A stretch of 64,000 bases of DNA, from contig JAAYBB010000066.1 of assembly GCA_012719075.1 (NCBI GenBank), forward strand, positions 24,811 through 88,810, in the 5' to 3' direction. Positions 44,295 through 53,109 of the stretch are shown piece after piece. Each line of letters opens with the position of its first letter. The first letter of the stretch is position 1. The notes below the pieces were generated by a model. The model saw only the letters and a program-made list of their open reading frames with translations. It searched no databases and had not been told where the DNA came from. A program made the position numbers and the translations under genes. The DNA is from Clostridiales bacterium. GTDB taxonomy: Bacteria > Bacillota > Clostridia > Oscillospirales > Feifaniaceae.

Positions 44295-45389
44295 TCACAC
44301 GTTGAAGCGGAACAGCGTGACGTCGCCGTCCTGCATCACATAGTCCTTGCCCTCGCTGCGCACCAGGCCCCGCTCCTTGGCGGCGGCCAGGCTGCCGCAG
44401 GTCATCAGCGTGTCGTAGGCGATGACCTCGGCCCGGATGAAGCCGCGCTCGAGGTCGGTGTGGATCTTGCCGGCCGCCTGGGGCGCCCTGGTGCCCTTTC
44501 GGATGGTCCAGGCCCGCACCTCGGGCTCGCCGGCCGTCAGAAAGCTGATGAGCCCCAGCAGGCGGTAGCAGGCGGTCACCATGCGGTCGAGGCCGCTCTG
44601 CTCCAGCCCGATGTCGGCCAGAAACAGCGCCTTTTCCTCCTCCTCGAGCAGCGCGATCTCCTCCTCGAGCTTGGCGCAGACCGGCAGCACCTCGGCCGCC
44701 TCGGCCGCGGCGTGTGCGCGCAGCCGCAGCAGCGGCGCCAGGGTGTCGAGCCCGGCGCGAAAGTCCTGCTCGCCGAGGTTGGCGGCGTAGACGACCGGCT
44801 TGGTGGTCAGCAGCTGGGCGCCGCGCACGATGGCCATCTCCTCCTCGCCGGCCGGCAGACTGCGGGCGGGCTGCCCGCCCTCGAGGTGGCGGTACAGCCG
44901 CTCAAACAGCGCCACCTCGGGCAGCAGCTTGGCGTCCCCCTTGGCCGCCTTTTTGGCGCGGTCGATGCGGCGCTCGCAGGTCTCGAGGTCGGCAAACACC
45001 AGCTCGAGGCCGATGGTCTCGAGGTCGCGCATCGGGTCGACTCTGCCGTCCACATGGCTGATGTTGTCGTCCTCAAAGCAGCGCACCACGTGCACGATGG
45101 CGTCGACCTCGCGGATGTGGGAGAGGAACTTGTTGCCCAGCCCCTCCCCCTTGGAGGCGCCGCGCACCAGCCCGGCGATATCCACGAACTCGACGGTAGC
45201 CGGCGTGACCTTTTTGGGGTGGTAGAGCGCGGCCAGCTTGTCGAGGCGGGGGTCGGGCACCGCCACGACGCCGACGTTGGGCTCGATGGTGCAAAACGGA
45301 TAGTTGGCCACGCCGGCGCCGGCGTTGGTGATGGCGTTGAACAGCGTGCTCTTGCCCACATTGGGCAGGCCGATGATCCCGAGCTTCAT
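44295..45389 (-). CDS. ychF: Redox-regulated ATPase YchF
   Basis: 364 residues, full length for the Obg-related YchF. G1 GLPNVGKS (7-14), G3 DIAGLVRGASKGEGLGN, and the altered G4 NLGEQD (N-x-x-E instead of NKxD), which explains the ATP preference of this family. A coiled coil lies in the middle and a TGS domain at the C terminus (RAWTIRKGTRAPQAAGKIH). It binds ribosomes. The ATG at 45389 follows AAGGGG. Divergent from the response regulator. Confidence 0.96.
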   Translation of the reverse strand: MKLGIIGLPNVGKSTLFNAITNAGAGVANYPFCTIEPNVGVVAVPDPRLDKLAALYHPKKVTPATVEFVDIAGLVRGASKGEGLGNKFLSHIREVDAIVHVVRCFEDDNISHVDGRVDPMRDLETIGLELVFADLETCERRIDRAKKAAKGDAKLLPEVALFERLYRHLEGGQPARSLPAGEEEMAIVRGAQLLTTKPVVYAANLGEQDFRAGLDTLAPLLRLRAHAAAEAAEVLPVCAKLEEEIALLEEEEKALFLADIGLEQSGLDRMVTACYRLLGLISFLTAGEPEVRAWTIRKGTRAPQAAGKIHTDLERGFIRAEVIAYDTLMTCGSLAAAKERGLVRSEGKDYVMQDGDVTLFRFNV

Positions 45390-45497
45390 TTGTAACGACC
45401 CCTTTCCGCGAAAGGGCGGTCCCCGCCGCCGCAGCGGAGGGCGCGGCCGGCGGCGTGGCGATCCCGCCCCTGCCCGCTCCCCTTTTTTGCTGTCTTC

Positions 45498-45526
45498 ATT
45501 ATAGCGCGGGCCCCTATTTTTCGCAA
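45498..45526 (-). promoter_or_regulatory. Promoter of ychF
   Basis: -35 TTGCGA (45521-45526), 17 bases, perfect TATAAT (45498-45503), minus strand. Confidence 0.75.
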
Positions 45527-45549
45527 CCGATGTACTTTGCCATCCAATT

Positions 45550-45565
45550 GCGCTATAATAAAGAC
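45550..45565 (+). promoter_or_regulatory. -10 region for the response regulator gene
   Basis: TATAAT at 45554-45559 within GCGCTATAATAAAGAC. No consensus -35 is seen, suggesting activator dependence. The same block (15 of 16 bases) forms the ychF -10 on the other strand. Confidence 0.55.
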
Positions 45566-45691
45566 TAATGAAACGCTCGCGCGCCGCCCGTGCCGGCCCG
45601 CCGCTCCCCGGCGGCCCGCCCGGACCCCGGCCATCAAACGGGGCGGCCGGCCGAACGGCCCCGCCGCCCAATCTTTGGAGGGTTGGAGCCT

Positions 45692-46387
45692 ATGGAAAAT
45701 CTCAAGCTGCTGGTTGTCGACGACGACAAGAACATCTGCGAGCTCCTGCGCCTCTACCTGGTCAAGGAGGGCTACGGCGTCGTGTTGGCGCAGGAGGGCC
45801 ACCAGGCGCTCTCGCTCTTTGCCAGGGAGCAGCCCAACCTGGTGCTGCTCGACATCATGCTGCCCGGCCTGGACGGCTGGCAGGTCTGCCGCGAAATCCG
45901 CCGGACCTCCGAGGTCCCCATCATCATGATCACCGCCAAGGGCGAGACCTTTGACAAGGTGCTGGGGCTCGAGCTCGGGGCCGACGACTACATCGTCAAG
46001 CCCTTCGACACCAAGGAGGTGGTCGCGCGCATCAAGGCCGTGATGCGCCGCATCGGCACGCGGGACGGCGGCCGCAGCCCGCAGGAGGTCAGCTACGACG
46101 GCCTGACCGTCAACCTGGCCAACTACGAGCTCAAAATCCGCGGGCGGCCGGTGGACGCCCCGCCAAAGGAGCTGGAGCTGCTCTACCACCTGGCCTCCAA
46201 CCCCGGCAAGGTCTACACGCGCAACCAGCTGCTCGACGAGGTCTGGGGCTACGACTACTTCGGCGACTCCCGCACCATCGACGTACACATCAAGCGCCTG
46301 CGCGAAAAGCTGGACGGCGTCTCGGACAAGTGGGACCTCAAGACGGTCTGGGGCGTGGGCTACAAGTTTGAGCTGCTGGAGGGCTGA
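45692..46387 (+). CDS. OmpR-family response regulator
   Basis: 231 residues: a receiver domain with the acidic pocket VVDDD and phosphoacceptor Asp54 (LLDIMLPGLDGW), conserved Thr and Lys (MITAKG, VKPFD), and a C-terminal winged helix with YTRNQLLDEVWGYDYFGDSR and the VGYKFE end. The ATG at 45692 has GGAGGGTTGGAG upstream. It is followed after 200 bases by its histidine kinase and then htrA, an order that suggests envelope-stress control. Confidence 0.95.
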   Translation: MENLKLLVVDDDKNICELLRLYLVKEGYGVVLAQEGHQALSLFAREQPNLVLLDIMLPGLDGWQVCREIRRTSEVPIIMITAKGETFDKVLGLELGADDYIVKPFDTKEVVARIKAVMRRIGTRDGGRSPQEVSYDGLTVNLANYELKIRGRPVDAPPKELELLYHLASNPGKVYTRNQLLDEVWGYDYFGDSRTIDVHIKRLREKLDGVSDKWDLKTVWGVGYKFELLEG

Positions 46388-46595
46388 TCCGCGCGCTGAG
46401 CAGGCGGCGCTGCCGGCCCCTGAAAGCTGCCAAGCCCCCCTGTCAGGCTTCGCCCTGCTCCGGGCCGGGTCCGCGCGCGCAAGCATTCCCGGCGGCGGGC
46501 CGACGCCCGTCCGGAGGGATGACGGGGCCGGGCGCAAGTGAGACGCCGCGCAGGGCGGGCCCGGGCGATCACGCTTTGGTTTGAGGAGGATGCAT

Positions 46596-48086
46596 TTGAA
46601 CTCCAGGGTGTCGACCAGGTATATGGCCCAGATCCTCTTTGTCGTCATTTTTGGCTTTGTCGGGCTGGGGGCCTCCTTTTTCATCCTCTCGGAGACCTAC
46701 ACCAGGAAGCAGGCGACCGACGAGATGCTGCTCGAGGCCGACCGGCTGTCCGGCCTGGTCGCCGAGCTGCCGCGGCTGGAGATGCCCTTTCCGGCCGCAC
46801 TGCAGCACGACCTCGACTGGATTGCCGCCTCGGGCGAGCGGGAGGTGCTGCTGGCCGGCACGCAGGGGCAGGTGCTGATGACCTCGGCCTCGGCCTCTCC
46901 GATGCAGGGCTGGCTGCTGCCCGACGAGCTGCTGGCGCAGCTGCGGCGGGGCGAGCCGCTGATCGGCGGCCAGGTGCCCGAGCTGTTTGCGGCCGACCAG
47001 GTCGTGGTGGCCGTCCCGCTGCGCCACCGGGACCGCTTTGTCGGCGCCGCGCTGCTGGCCACCCCGCCCGGCGGCATCTCGGCTTCGGTGGGCAACTATA
47101 TGCGGGTCTTTGCCATGTCGGCCTACGGCGTGCTGGCCGTGACGCTGGCCATCCTCTATTTCACGACCGAGCGCATGGTCAAGCCGCTGCGCAGCATGAG
47201 CCACGCCGCCCGGCGCTTTGGGCAGGGACAGTTCGACGTCCGCGTGGAGGTGGGCGGCGACGACGAGATGGCCGAGCTGGCCGTGGCCTTCAACAACATG
47301 GCCGACTCGCTGGCCAAGAACGAGGAGATGCGGCGCAGCTTCATCGCCAACGTCTCCCACGACCTCAAGACCCCGATGACCACGATTGCCGGCTTTGTGG
47401 ACGGCATCCTCGACGGCACCATCCCGGTCGAGCTCGAGCTCCACTACCTCGGTCTGGTGTCGGACGAGGTCATGCGGCTCTCCCGCCTGGTCAACACGCT
47501 GCTCGATTTGGCCAAGTTCGAGACCGCCGAGGTGGAGCTGCGCATGGGGCCCTTCGACCTCTGCGAGACCGTGAGCCAGGTGCTGATCTCCTTTGAGCGC
47601 GGCATCGGCGACAAGCGCCTCTCGCTCAACCTGCTGTTCGGCGAGGAGCCCATCACGGCGCGCGGAGACGCCGACGCGGTCCACCGCGCCCTGTACAACA
47701 TCATCGACAACGCCATCAAGTTCACGCCCTACGGCGGAGAGCTGGCCGTCATCGTCGAGGAGCACGACAAGATGGCCTGGTGCACCGTGCGCAATTCCGG
47801 GGAGGGCATTCCCAAGGAGGATTTGCCCAACGTGTTTGACCGCTTTTTCAAGAGCGACCGCTCCCGCAGCCTCGACCGGCGGGGCTCGGGGCTGGGGCTC
47901 TACATCGCCAAGACCATCGTGGACCGCCACGGCGGCACGATTCGGGCCGATTCGTCCGAGGGCGCCTACGCGGCCATCACCTTTTCGCTGCCCCTCTACC
48001 AGCAGCGCAGCGCCGTGCCCGGCATTGGCGCGCTGACCGGAAAGGGGCGGGAGGAGCCGAGGAGCCGCGAGCTCCCGACCGACTGA
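46596..48086 (+). CDS. Membrane histidine kinase
   Basis: About 496 residues. Two membrane helices (12-32 and 171-190) flank an extracytoplasmic sensor of 140 residues. HAMP (190-245), HisKA with the phosphorylated His255 in VSHDLKTPM, then HATPase_c with NIIDNAIKFTP, GSGLGLYIAK follow. The TTG at 46596 is preferred because GGAGG lies six bases upstream; the ATG at 46590 sits directly against that site. Partner of the preceding response regulator. Confidence 0.93.
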   Translation: MNSRVSTRYMAQILFVVIFGFVGLGASFFILSETYTRKQATDEMLLEADRLSGLVAELPRLEMPFPAALQHDLDWIAASGEREVLLAGTQGQVLMTSASASPMQGWLLPDELLAQLRRGEPLIGGQVPELFAADQVVVAVPLRHRDRFVGAALLATPPGGISASVGNYMRVFAMSAYGVLAVTLAILYFTTERMVKPLRSMSHAARRFGQGQFDVRVEVGGDDEMAELAVAFNNMADSLAKNEEMRRSFIANVSHDLKTPMTTIAGFVDGILDGTIPVELELHYLGLVSDEVMRLSRLVNTLLDLAKFETAEVELRMGPFDLCETVSQVLISFERGIGDKRLSLNLLFGEEPITARGDADAVHRALYNIIDNAIKFTPYGGELAVIVEEHDKMAWCTVRNSGEGIPKEDLPNVFDRFFKSDRSRSLDRRGSGLGLYIAKTIVDRHGGTIRADSSEGAYAAITFSLPLYQQRSAVPGIGALTGKGREEPRSRELPTD

Positions 48087-48245
48087 CGCAATTTTGTCAG
48101 GCGCTTTCGGAATAAGAGAGGCCCCGCTGCGGACAGAATAGGGGAGGACGGCCGTCCGCCCGCACGCCCTGCGGCGCTGTGGACGGACTTCCCGTTTGCC
48201 TGCCCGCCCGGCCGGGCGATTTTGACAACAGGAGGCTTTTCCAAA

Positions 48246-49574
48246 ATGCGGGAAGACAGAGATCCCACGGCGTGGGAACAGCAACCGGACGGATGGTCTT
48301 TTGACGACGACGGCCGCGGCGCTTCCGGCCCCGGCTACAACCCGGACCGGCGCCACGAGGCCTGGACCGGCGGCGATGCCCCCCCGCCGGGCGGGTCCGT
48401 CCGCCGGCGCGGCCGGGGCCCCAAGGTCTTTTTGCTCGCGCTGCTCTCGCTGTTTCTGGTCGGCCTGATGGCCCTCGGCTTCTCGAGGCTGCTGTCCGAC
48501 CTGCCCGATCCGCCCCCGCTGGGCTCGCCGTCCCCCGGCGGGACCCCGCAGCCCGACGAGCCGCCGCCCGACGCCAGGGGGCCGGTGGAGACCCTCTTCG
48601 GCACAGGCGACCTGCCGCGGCTGGCCATTGAGGACCGGCCGCAGTCGGCCATCTACAGCACGCAGGCCGGCGGGCTGACCATCCCCGAAATTGCGGCCAG
48701 CGTCGGCCCGTCGGTGGTGGGCATCGTCTCGGAGAGCCCCTACAGCCTCTCCTACGGCTCCGGCATCATCATCAGTGAAAACGGCTACATCGTCACCAAC
48801 GCCCACGTGCTGAACAGCGGCGCCACCATCACGGTGGTGACCGACCTGCCGCAGGAGTATGCGGCCAGCGTGGTGGGCATCGACAAGAAGACCGACCTCG
48901 CGGTGCTGCGCGTCGAGGCCGACGACCTGCCGGCCGCCGTCTTCGGCAACTCCGACCAGCTGGTGGTGGGCGATCTGGCCGTGGCCATCGGCAACCCCAT
49001 GAGCATGGAGCTGTTCGGCTCGGTCACGGCCGGCATCATCTCGGCGCTCGACCGCAAGATCACGCTGGAGGACCGCACCATGACGCTGCTGCAGACCGAC
49101 GCCGCCATCAACCCCGGCAACTCGGGCGGCGCGCTGGTCAACGCCTACGGGCAGGTGGTCGGCATCAACTCAATCAAAATGATTTCGGACAACTACGAGG
49201 GCATCGGCTTTGCCATCCCCTCAAACAGCGCCATGCCCATCATCGAGGCGCTGATCACGCACGGCTACGTGCCCGGCCGCCCAGTGGTCGGCATCGTGGG
49301 CGAGGACATCAGCGCCTACTACGCAAGCTACTGGAACGTGCCGCGCGGGGTCTATATCCACGGCACCACCGAGGGGACCGACGCCCACGGCAAGGGCCTC
49401 AAAAAGGGCGACATCATCATCGCCATCAACGGCCTGCCCATCGAGAACATGGCCCAGTTCAACCTCGAAAAGGACCTCCACCAGACCGGCGAGACCGTGA
49501 CGCTGACCGTCTACCGCAACGGGCAGACCTTCACAGTGGACATCCTGCTGACCGAGGCCGGCCCCCCTGCCTGA
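48246..49574 (+). CDS. HtrA/DegP-like membrane-anchored serine protease
   Basis: 442 residues. A cytoplasmic proline/glycine-rich tail of 60 residues, one membrane helix (61-79), a proline-rich linker, a trypsin-like domain with His187 (TNAHV), Asp217 (DLAVL) and Ser293 (GNSGGAL), and a C-terminal PDZ domain (GLKKGDIIIAINGLPI). It degrades or refolds damaged exported proteins. Start ATG at 48246, with GGAGG 11 bases upstream. It follows the histidine kinase by 160 bases, in the same direction. Confidence 0.93.
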   Translation: MREDRDPTAWEQQPDGWSFDDDGRGASGPGYNPDRRHEAWTGGDAPPPGGSVRRRGRGPKVFLLALLSLFLVGLMALGFSRLLSDLPDPPPLGSPSPGGTPQPDEPPPDARGPVETLFGTGDLPRLAIEDRPQSAIYSTQAGGLTIPEIAASVGPSVVGIVSESPYSLSYGSGIIISENGYIVTNAHVLNSGATITVVTDLPQEYAASVVGIDKKTDLAVLRVEADDLPAAVFGNSDQLVVGDLAVAIGNPMSMELFGSVTAGIISALDRKITLEDRTMTLLQTDAAINPGNSGGALVNAYGQVVGINSIKMISDNYEGIGFAIPSNSAMPIIEALITHGYVPGRPVVGIVGEDISAYYASYWNVPRGVYIHGTTEGTDAHGKGLKKGDIIIAINGLPIENMAQFNLEKDLHQTGETVTLTVYRNGQTFTVDILLTEAGPPA

Positions 49575-49600
49575 CCTGCGCCCGAGAAAGGAGTCCCCAC

Positions 49601-50440
49601 ATGACACACATCCGCCGCATCGGCCGTCCGGCCGCGCTGCTGCTCTGCCTGCTGTGCGGCCTTGCCGCCTGCACACCAAAGGAGCCCGCCCGGGACACCC
49701 TGTTGGAGAGCAAGGGGTACACGCTCACGCTGCCCGAGGACTTTTACGCCGGGGTCACGGCCACGCCGGCCGAAGAGCTGGATGCATACACCCTCTTTGA
49801 ATTTTACCAGACCGCGACGGCCGAGCGCACGCCCGGCGCCGGCCTGCTGTTTCGAATTGCGCGGCGCACGCCGGCCGAGTTTGAGCAGTACTGGCCGGGG
49901 GCCGACCCGATCGGCGGCGTCACCCACTTCGCCAGGGACGACCAGTACTACTACTCCGTCGTGACCCCGACCGACGTGCAGGCCGACCCCTCGGTCATGG
50001 AGGACTACCAGGCGCTGTTTGCACAGCGCGAGGCCATTTTGGCCGACTTCATTGCGCAAAACGACCTGACCCCCTACGACCACCACGCGGCGGTCTACGC
50101 CTCCGACTACACCTATCCGGGCGCCCACGCGCTGTTCTCGGTCACCCTCTCGAACGATGCGGTGTTCGAGGTCGTGCTCTCGAAGCCTGTCCGGCAGGAC
50201 GAGGGCGGCATCTGGTGCGTCGAGCGCATGCACGACGCCTACGGCAACACCTATATCGCCATGCCGCAGACCGACGTCACGGCCATCGAGTATTACACGC
50301 AGCTGCAGGCCGAGGCCGACCAGGGCCACCGGCCCGGGCTGCTCGACCCCGCCGACGTGGCGCTGACCTACCTCGACGAGGTGTGGGACTTTGCCCCCCA
50401 CATCGCCGACACCCGCCTGACCTATGTGGAGGCCCCGTGA
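49601..50440 (+). CDS. Lipoprotein of unknown function downstream of htrA
   Basis: 279 residues. The signal ends in the lipobox LAAC (Cys24), so the protein is lipid-anchored outside. The mature part is mostly strands and short helices without a family I can name (VMEDYQALFAQREAILADFI in mid-region). AAAGGAG precedes the ATG. It starts 26 bases after htrA and probably shares its transcript; function may lie in envelope stress, by context only. The start region GGAGTCCCCACATG is identical to that of the lipoprotein gene at 63346. Confidence 0.8.
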   Translation: MTHIRRIGRPAALLLCLLCGLAACTPKEPARDTLLESKGYTLTLPEDFYAGVTATPAEELDAYTLFEFYQTATAERTPGAGLLFRIARRTPAEFEQYWPGADPIGGVTHFARDDQYYYSVVTPTDVQADPSVMEDYQALFAQREAILADFIAQNDLTPYDHHAAVYASDYTYPGAHALFSVTLSNDAVFEVVLSKPVRQDEGGIWCVERMHDAYGNTYIAMPQTDVTAIEYYTQLQAEADQGHRPGLLDPADVALTYLDEVWDFAPHIADTRLTYVEAP

Positions 50441-50464
50441 ATAACCCTTTGGAGGTCGATGCCC

Positions 50465-51124
50465 ATGCAGCGCTTTCAAACCGTCCTGTTTGACCTGGAC
50501 GGCACCCTGACCGACTCCTCGAGCGGCATCCTCGGCACCTTAAAAGACACCCTGCGGGCCTACGGCATGGAGCCGCCGCCCGACGCGCGGCGCTTCATCG
50601 GGCCGCCGCTGCGCCATTGCTTTGCCGAGCTGCTGGGCGAGGACCTGGCCGACGAGGCGGTGGCCCGCTACCGGGCGCGCTACATTGCCGAGGGCCTGTA
50701 CCAAAACGAGGTCTACCCCGGCGTGTACACGCTGCTGGAGCGCCTGAGGGCCGAGGGGCTGCGGCTGGCCCTCGCCACCTCCAAGACCATCACGCCGACC
50801 CTCAAGATCCTCGAGCACTTTGACCTGGCGCGCTTCTTTGACGCGGTGGCCGGCGCGCCCGACGGCCCGGCGCGCAGCACCAAGCAACAGGTGATGGAGC
50901 AGGCCATGGCCCACTTTGCGGACCTCGACCGTGCGGCGACCGCCATGGTGGGCGACCGGCTGCACGACATGGAGGGGGCGGCGGCCTGCGGCGTTGCGGC
51001 CGTCGGCGTGCTCTGGGGCTTTGGCAGCCGCGGGGAGCTCGCGCGCTACCGCCCCGTCTTCCTGGCCGAGACCCCCGCCGCGCTGGCCGACTTTCTGTGC
51101 GTCCGCCCTGTGGCCGGCGCATGA
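50465..51124 (+). CDS. HAD-family phosphatase (phosphoglycolate phosphatase-like)
   Basis: 219 residues. HAD motif I is DLDGTLTDS (nucleophile first Asp, acid second), motif II ATSK, motif III lysine in STKQQV, motif IV GDRLHDMEGA. The alpha-helical cap between motifs I and II is the Gph/PGP type. Start ATG at 50465 with GGAGG nine bases upstream; ATG at 50459 is too close to it. It precedes the pseudouridine kinase by 52 bases. A role in dephosphorylating a sugar- or nucleoside-phosphate in that pathway is possible but unproven. Confidence 0.88.
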   Translation: MQRFQTVLFDLDGTLTDSSSGILGTLKDTLRAYGMEPPPDARRFIGPPLRHCFAELLGEDLADEAVARYRARYIAEGLYQNEVYPGVYTLLERLRAEGLRLALATSKTITPTLKILEHFDLARFFDAVAGAPDGPARSTKQQVMEQAMAHFADLDRAATAMVGDRLHDMEGAAACGVAAVGVLWGFGSRGELARYRPVFLAETPAALADFLCVRPVAGA

Positions 51125-51176
51125 CATGGGCGACATAGACGGACCTGCCCTCCCCCGCCCACCTGGAGGTACTTAC

Positions 51177-52118
51177 ATGGCAACCACTCCGCTTGTCGTC
51201 TGCATCGGGGCGGCCAACGTCGACATCAACGGCTTTTCCACGGCCGCGCTGCTGCCCGAGGAGTCCAACCCCGGGCACATCCGGCTGTGCGCCGGCGGCG
51301 TGGCGCGCAACATCGCCGAAAACCTGGCCCGCCTCGGCAACCAGGTGGAGCTGATCTCGGCGCTGGGCGGCGACGGCCTGCAGCGCCTGATCATCGACTC
51401 CTGCAAGGCGGCCGGCATCGGCTACGCCCACTGCGCCGCCGACATTGCGCAGCCCTCCTCGAGCTACCTGGCCATTCTGGACGAGCGCGGCGAGATGGCG
51501 CTCGCGGTCTGCGACATGGGCATCACCGATCGGCTGATCACCCCCGCATTTCTCGAGCGGGAGGCCGCGCTGCTCGAGCAGGCCGCCCTCATCGTGGCCG
51601 ACGCCGGGCTGTTGCGCCCCACGCTGGCCTGGCTGTGCGGCCGCTTTGCCCACAAGGACCTGTTTTTGGACCCCGTCTCGATCCGGCGCTGCGCCAACGT
51701 CAAGGGGCTGCTGCCCCACTTCCACACGCTCAAGATGAACGGGCACGAGGCCGCCCACCTGGCCGGCTTCAAAGGGTCCCCCACCCGCGAGGACTACCTT
51801 GCGATGGCCGAGGGCTTCACGCGGCGGGGCAATTCGCGCATCTTCATCACGCTGGGGCCCCTGGGCGCGGTCTACGCCGCACAGGGGCAGCCGGCCGGCT
51901 GGCTGCCCGCCGTGCCGCTGCAGCCCAAGGGGGTCACCGGCGCCGGCGACGCCTTTATGGCCGGCGTCGTGCACGCCCACCTGCGGGGCTGGACCGCTGC
52001 GGAGGCCGCCCGCTTTGCGACCGGCGTCTCGGCCGTCGCACTCAGCAGCCCGCTGACCGTCAACCCAAAGGTCAGCGAGCGGGCCGCGCTCGACCTGCTG
52101 AAAACCCTGCCCGGCTGA
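51177..52118 (+). CDS. psuK: PfkB-family kinase, probable pseudouridine kinase
   Basis: 313 residues of the ribokinase fold. The N-terminal GAANVDINGF and CAGGVARNIAENLARLG match pseudouridine kinases, and the C-terminal anion hole GAGDAFMAG carries the catalytic Asp. The specific call rests on the next gene being pseudouridine-5'-phosphate glycosidase, 39 bases downstream. PsuK makes pseudouridine 5'-phosphate with ATP. The ATG at 51177 follows GGAGG. Confidence 0.9.
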   Translation: MATTPLVVCIGAANVDINGFSTAALLPEESNPGHIRLCAGGVARNIAENLARLGNQVELISALGGDGLQRLIIDSCKAAGIGYAHCAADIAQPSSSYLAILDERGEMALAVCDMGITDRLITPAFLEREAALLEQAALIVADAGLLRPTLAWLCGRFAHKDLFLDPVSIRRCANVKGLLPHFHTLKMNGHEAAHLAGFKGSPTREDYLAMAEGFTRRGNSRIFITLGPLGAVYAAQGQPAGWLPAVPLQPKGVTGAGDAFMAGVVHAHLRGWTAAEAARFATGVSAVALSSPLTVNPKVSERAALDLLKTLPG

Positions 52119-52157
52119 CGGGCCATACCGATCGAATTCCCCAAAGCGGAGGTGCCC

Positions 52158-53084
52158 ATGTCCACACGCCCGATCTCGCTTGCGCCCGAGGTGGCGCAGG
52201 CCCTTAAAAACGGCGACCCCGTCGTGGCGCTCGAGTCCACCATCATTTCGCACGGCATGCCCTACCCCGAAAACGTCGAGAGCGCGTTGCGCAGCGAGCA
52301 GACCATCCGCACGCACGGCGCCGTCCCCGCCACCGTCGGCATCCTGGGCGGCCGGCTCCGCATCGGCCTGACGGCCGGGGAGATCGACCACTTCGGCCAA
52401 AACAGCGGCATTCCCAAGGCCTCCCGCCGCGACCTGCCCCACCTGCTCGCAGCCGGCGGCGACGGCGCCACCACCGTGGCCACCACCATGATCGGCGCGG
52501 CCATGGCCGGCATCCGCCTGTTTGCCACCGGCGGCATCGGCGGCGTCCACCGCGGCGCGCAGCAGAGCTTCGACATCTCGGCCGACCTGCTCGAGCTGGC
52601 CGCAACCGACGTCGCCGTGGTCTGCGCCGGCGCCAAGTCCATCCTGGACATCCCCCTCACGCTGGAGGTGCTCGAGACCCACGGCGTCCCGGTGCTGGGC
52701 TACCGCACCGACGCCTTCCCGGCCTTCTACACGCGGGAGAGCGGCTGCGGCGTCGACGTCCGGCTGGACGCGCCAGAACAGGTCGCCCGGCTGCTGCACA
52801 GCAAGTGGGCGGCCGGCCTGGCCGGCGGCGTCGTGATCGCCAACCCCATTCCGGAGGCCTTTGCGCTGGACTCCGCCTACATCGAGGACATGATCGAACA
52901 GGCGCTCTTCGCCTGCGCGCAGCAGGGCATCACGGGCAAGCGGGTCACGCCCTTCCTGCTGGCCCACCTGCACGAGCACACCGGCAACAAAAGCCTGGCC
53001 GCCAACAAGCAGCTGGTCTACCACAACTGCGCCGTCGCGGCCGACATCGCCGCGGCCTATGCGGCGCTGTGCGCAAAACTGTGA
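52158..53084 (+). CDS. psuG: Pseudouridine-5'-phosphate glycosidase
   Basis: 308 residues, the usual length. It splits the C-C glycosidic bond of pseudouridine 5'-phosphate into uracil and ribose 5-phosphate. Family motifs are ALESTIISHGMPYPEN, ATGGIGGVHRGA, and CAGAKSILDI whose Lys160 corresponds to the Schiff-base lysine of E. coli PsuG. YRTDAFPAFY also matches. ATG at 52158 after GGAGG. Middle of psuK-psuG-ADP-ribosylglycohydrolase. Confidence 0.96.
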   Translation: MSTRPISLAPEVAQALKNGDPVVALESTIISHGMPYPENVESALRSEQTIRTHGAVPATVGILGGRLRIGLTAGEIDHFGQNSGIPKASRRDLPHLLAAGGDGATTVATTMIGAAMAGIRLFATGGIGGVHRGAQQSFDISADLLELAATDVAVVCAGAKSILDIPLTLEVLETHGVPVLGYRTDAFPAFYTRESGCGVDVRLDAPEQVARLLHSKWAAGLAGGVVIANPIPEAFALDSAYIEDMIEQALFACAQQGITGKRVTPFLLAHLHEHTGNKSLAANKQLVYHNCAVAADIAAAYAALCAKL

Positions 53085-53109
53085 ACACCGTTAAGGAGGA
53101 GCACCGGTT

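Noticed and set aside
46569-48806. A 745-codon open frame on the minus strand opposite the histidine kinase and htrA
   Set aside because: Shadow of high-GC coding sequence. The plus-strand genes carry full domain signatures and ribosome sites; the antisense frame has none. The same holds for long antisense frames at 40618-42600, 61651-63684, 14351-15997, 52945-54582 and 55909-57336.
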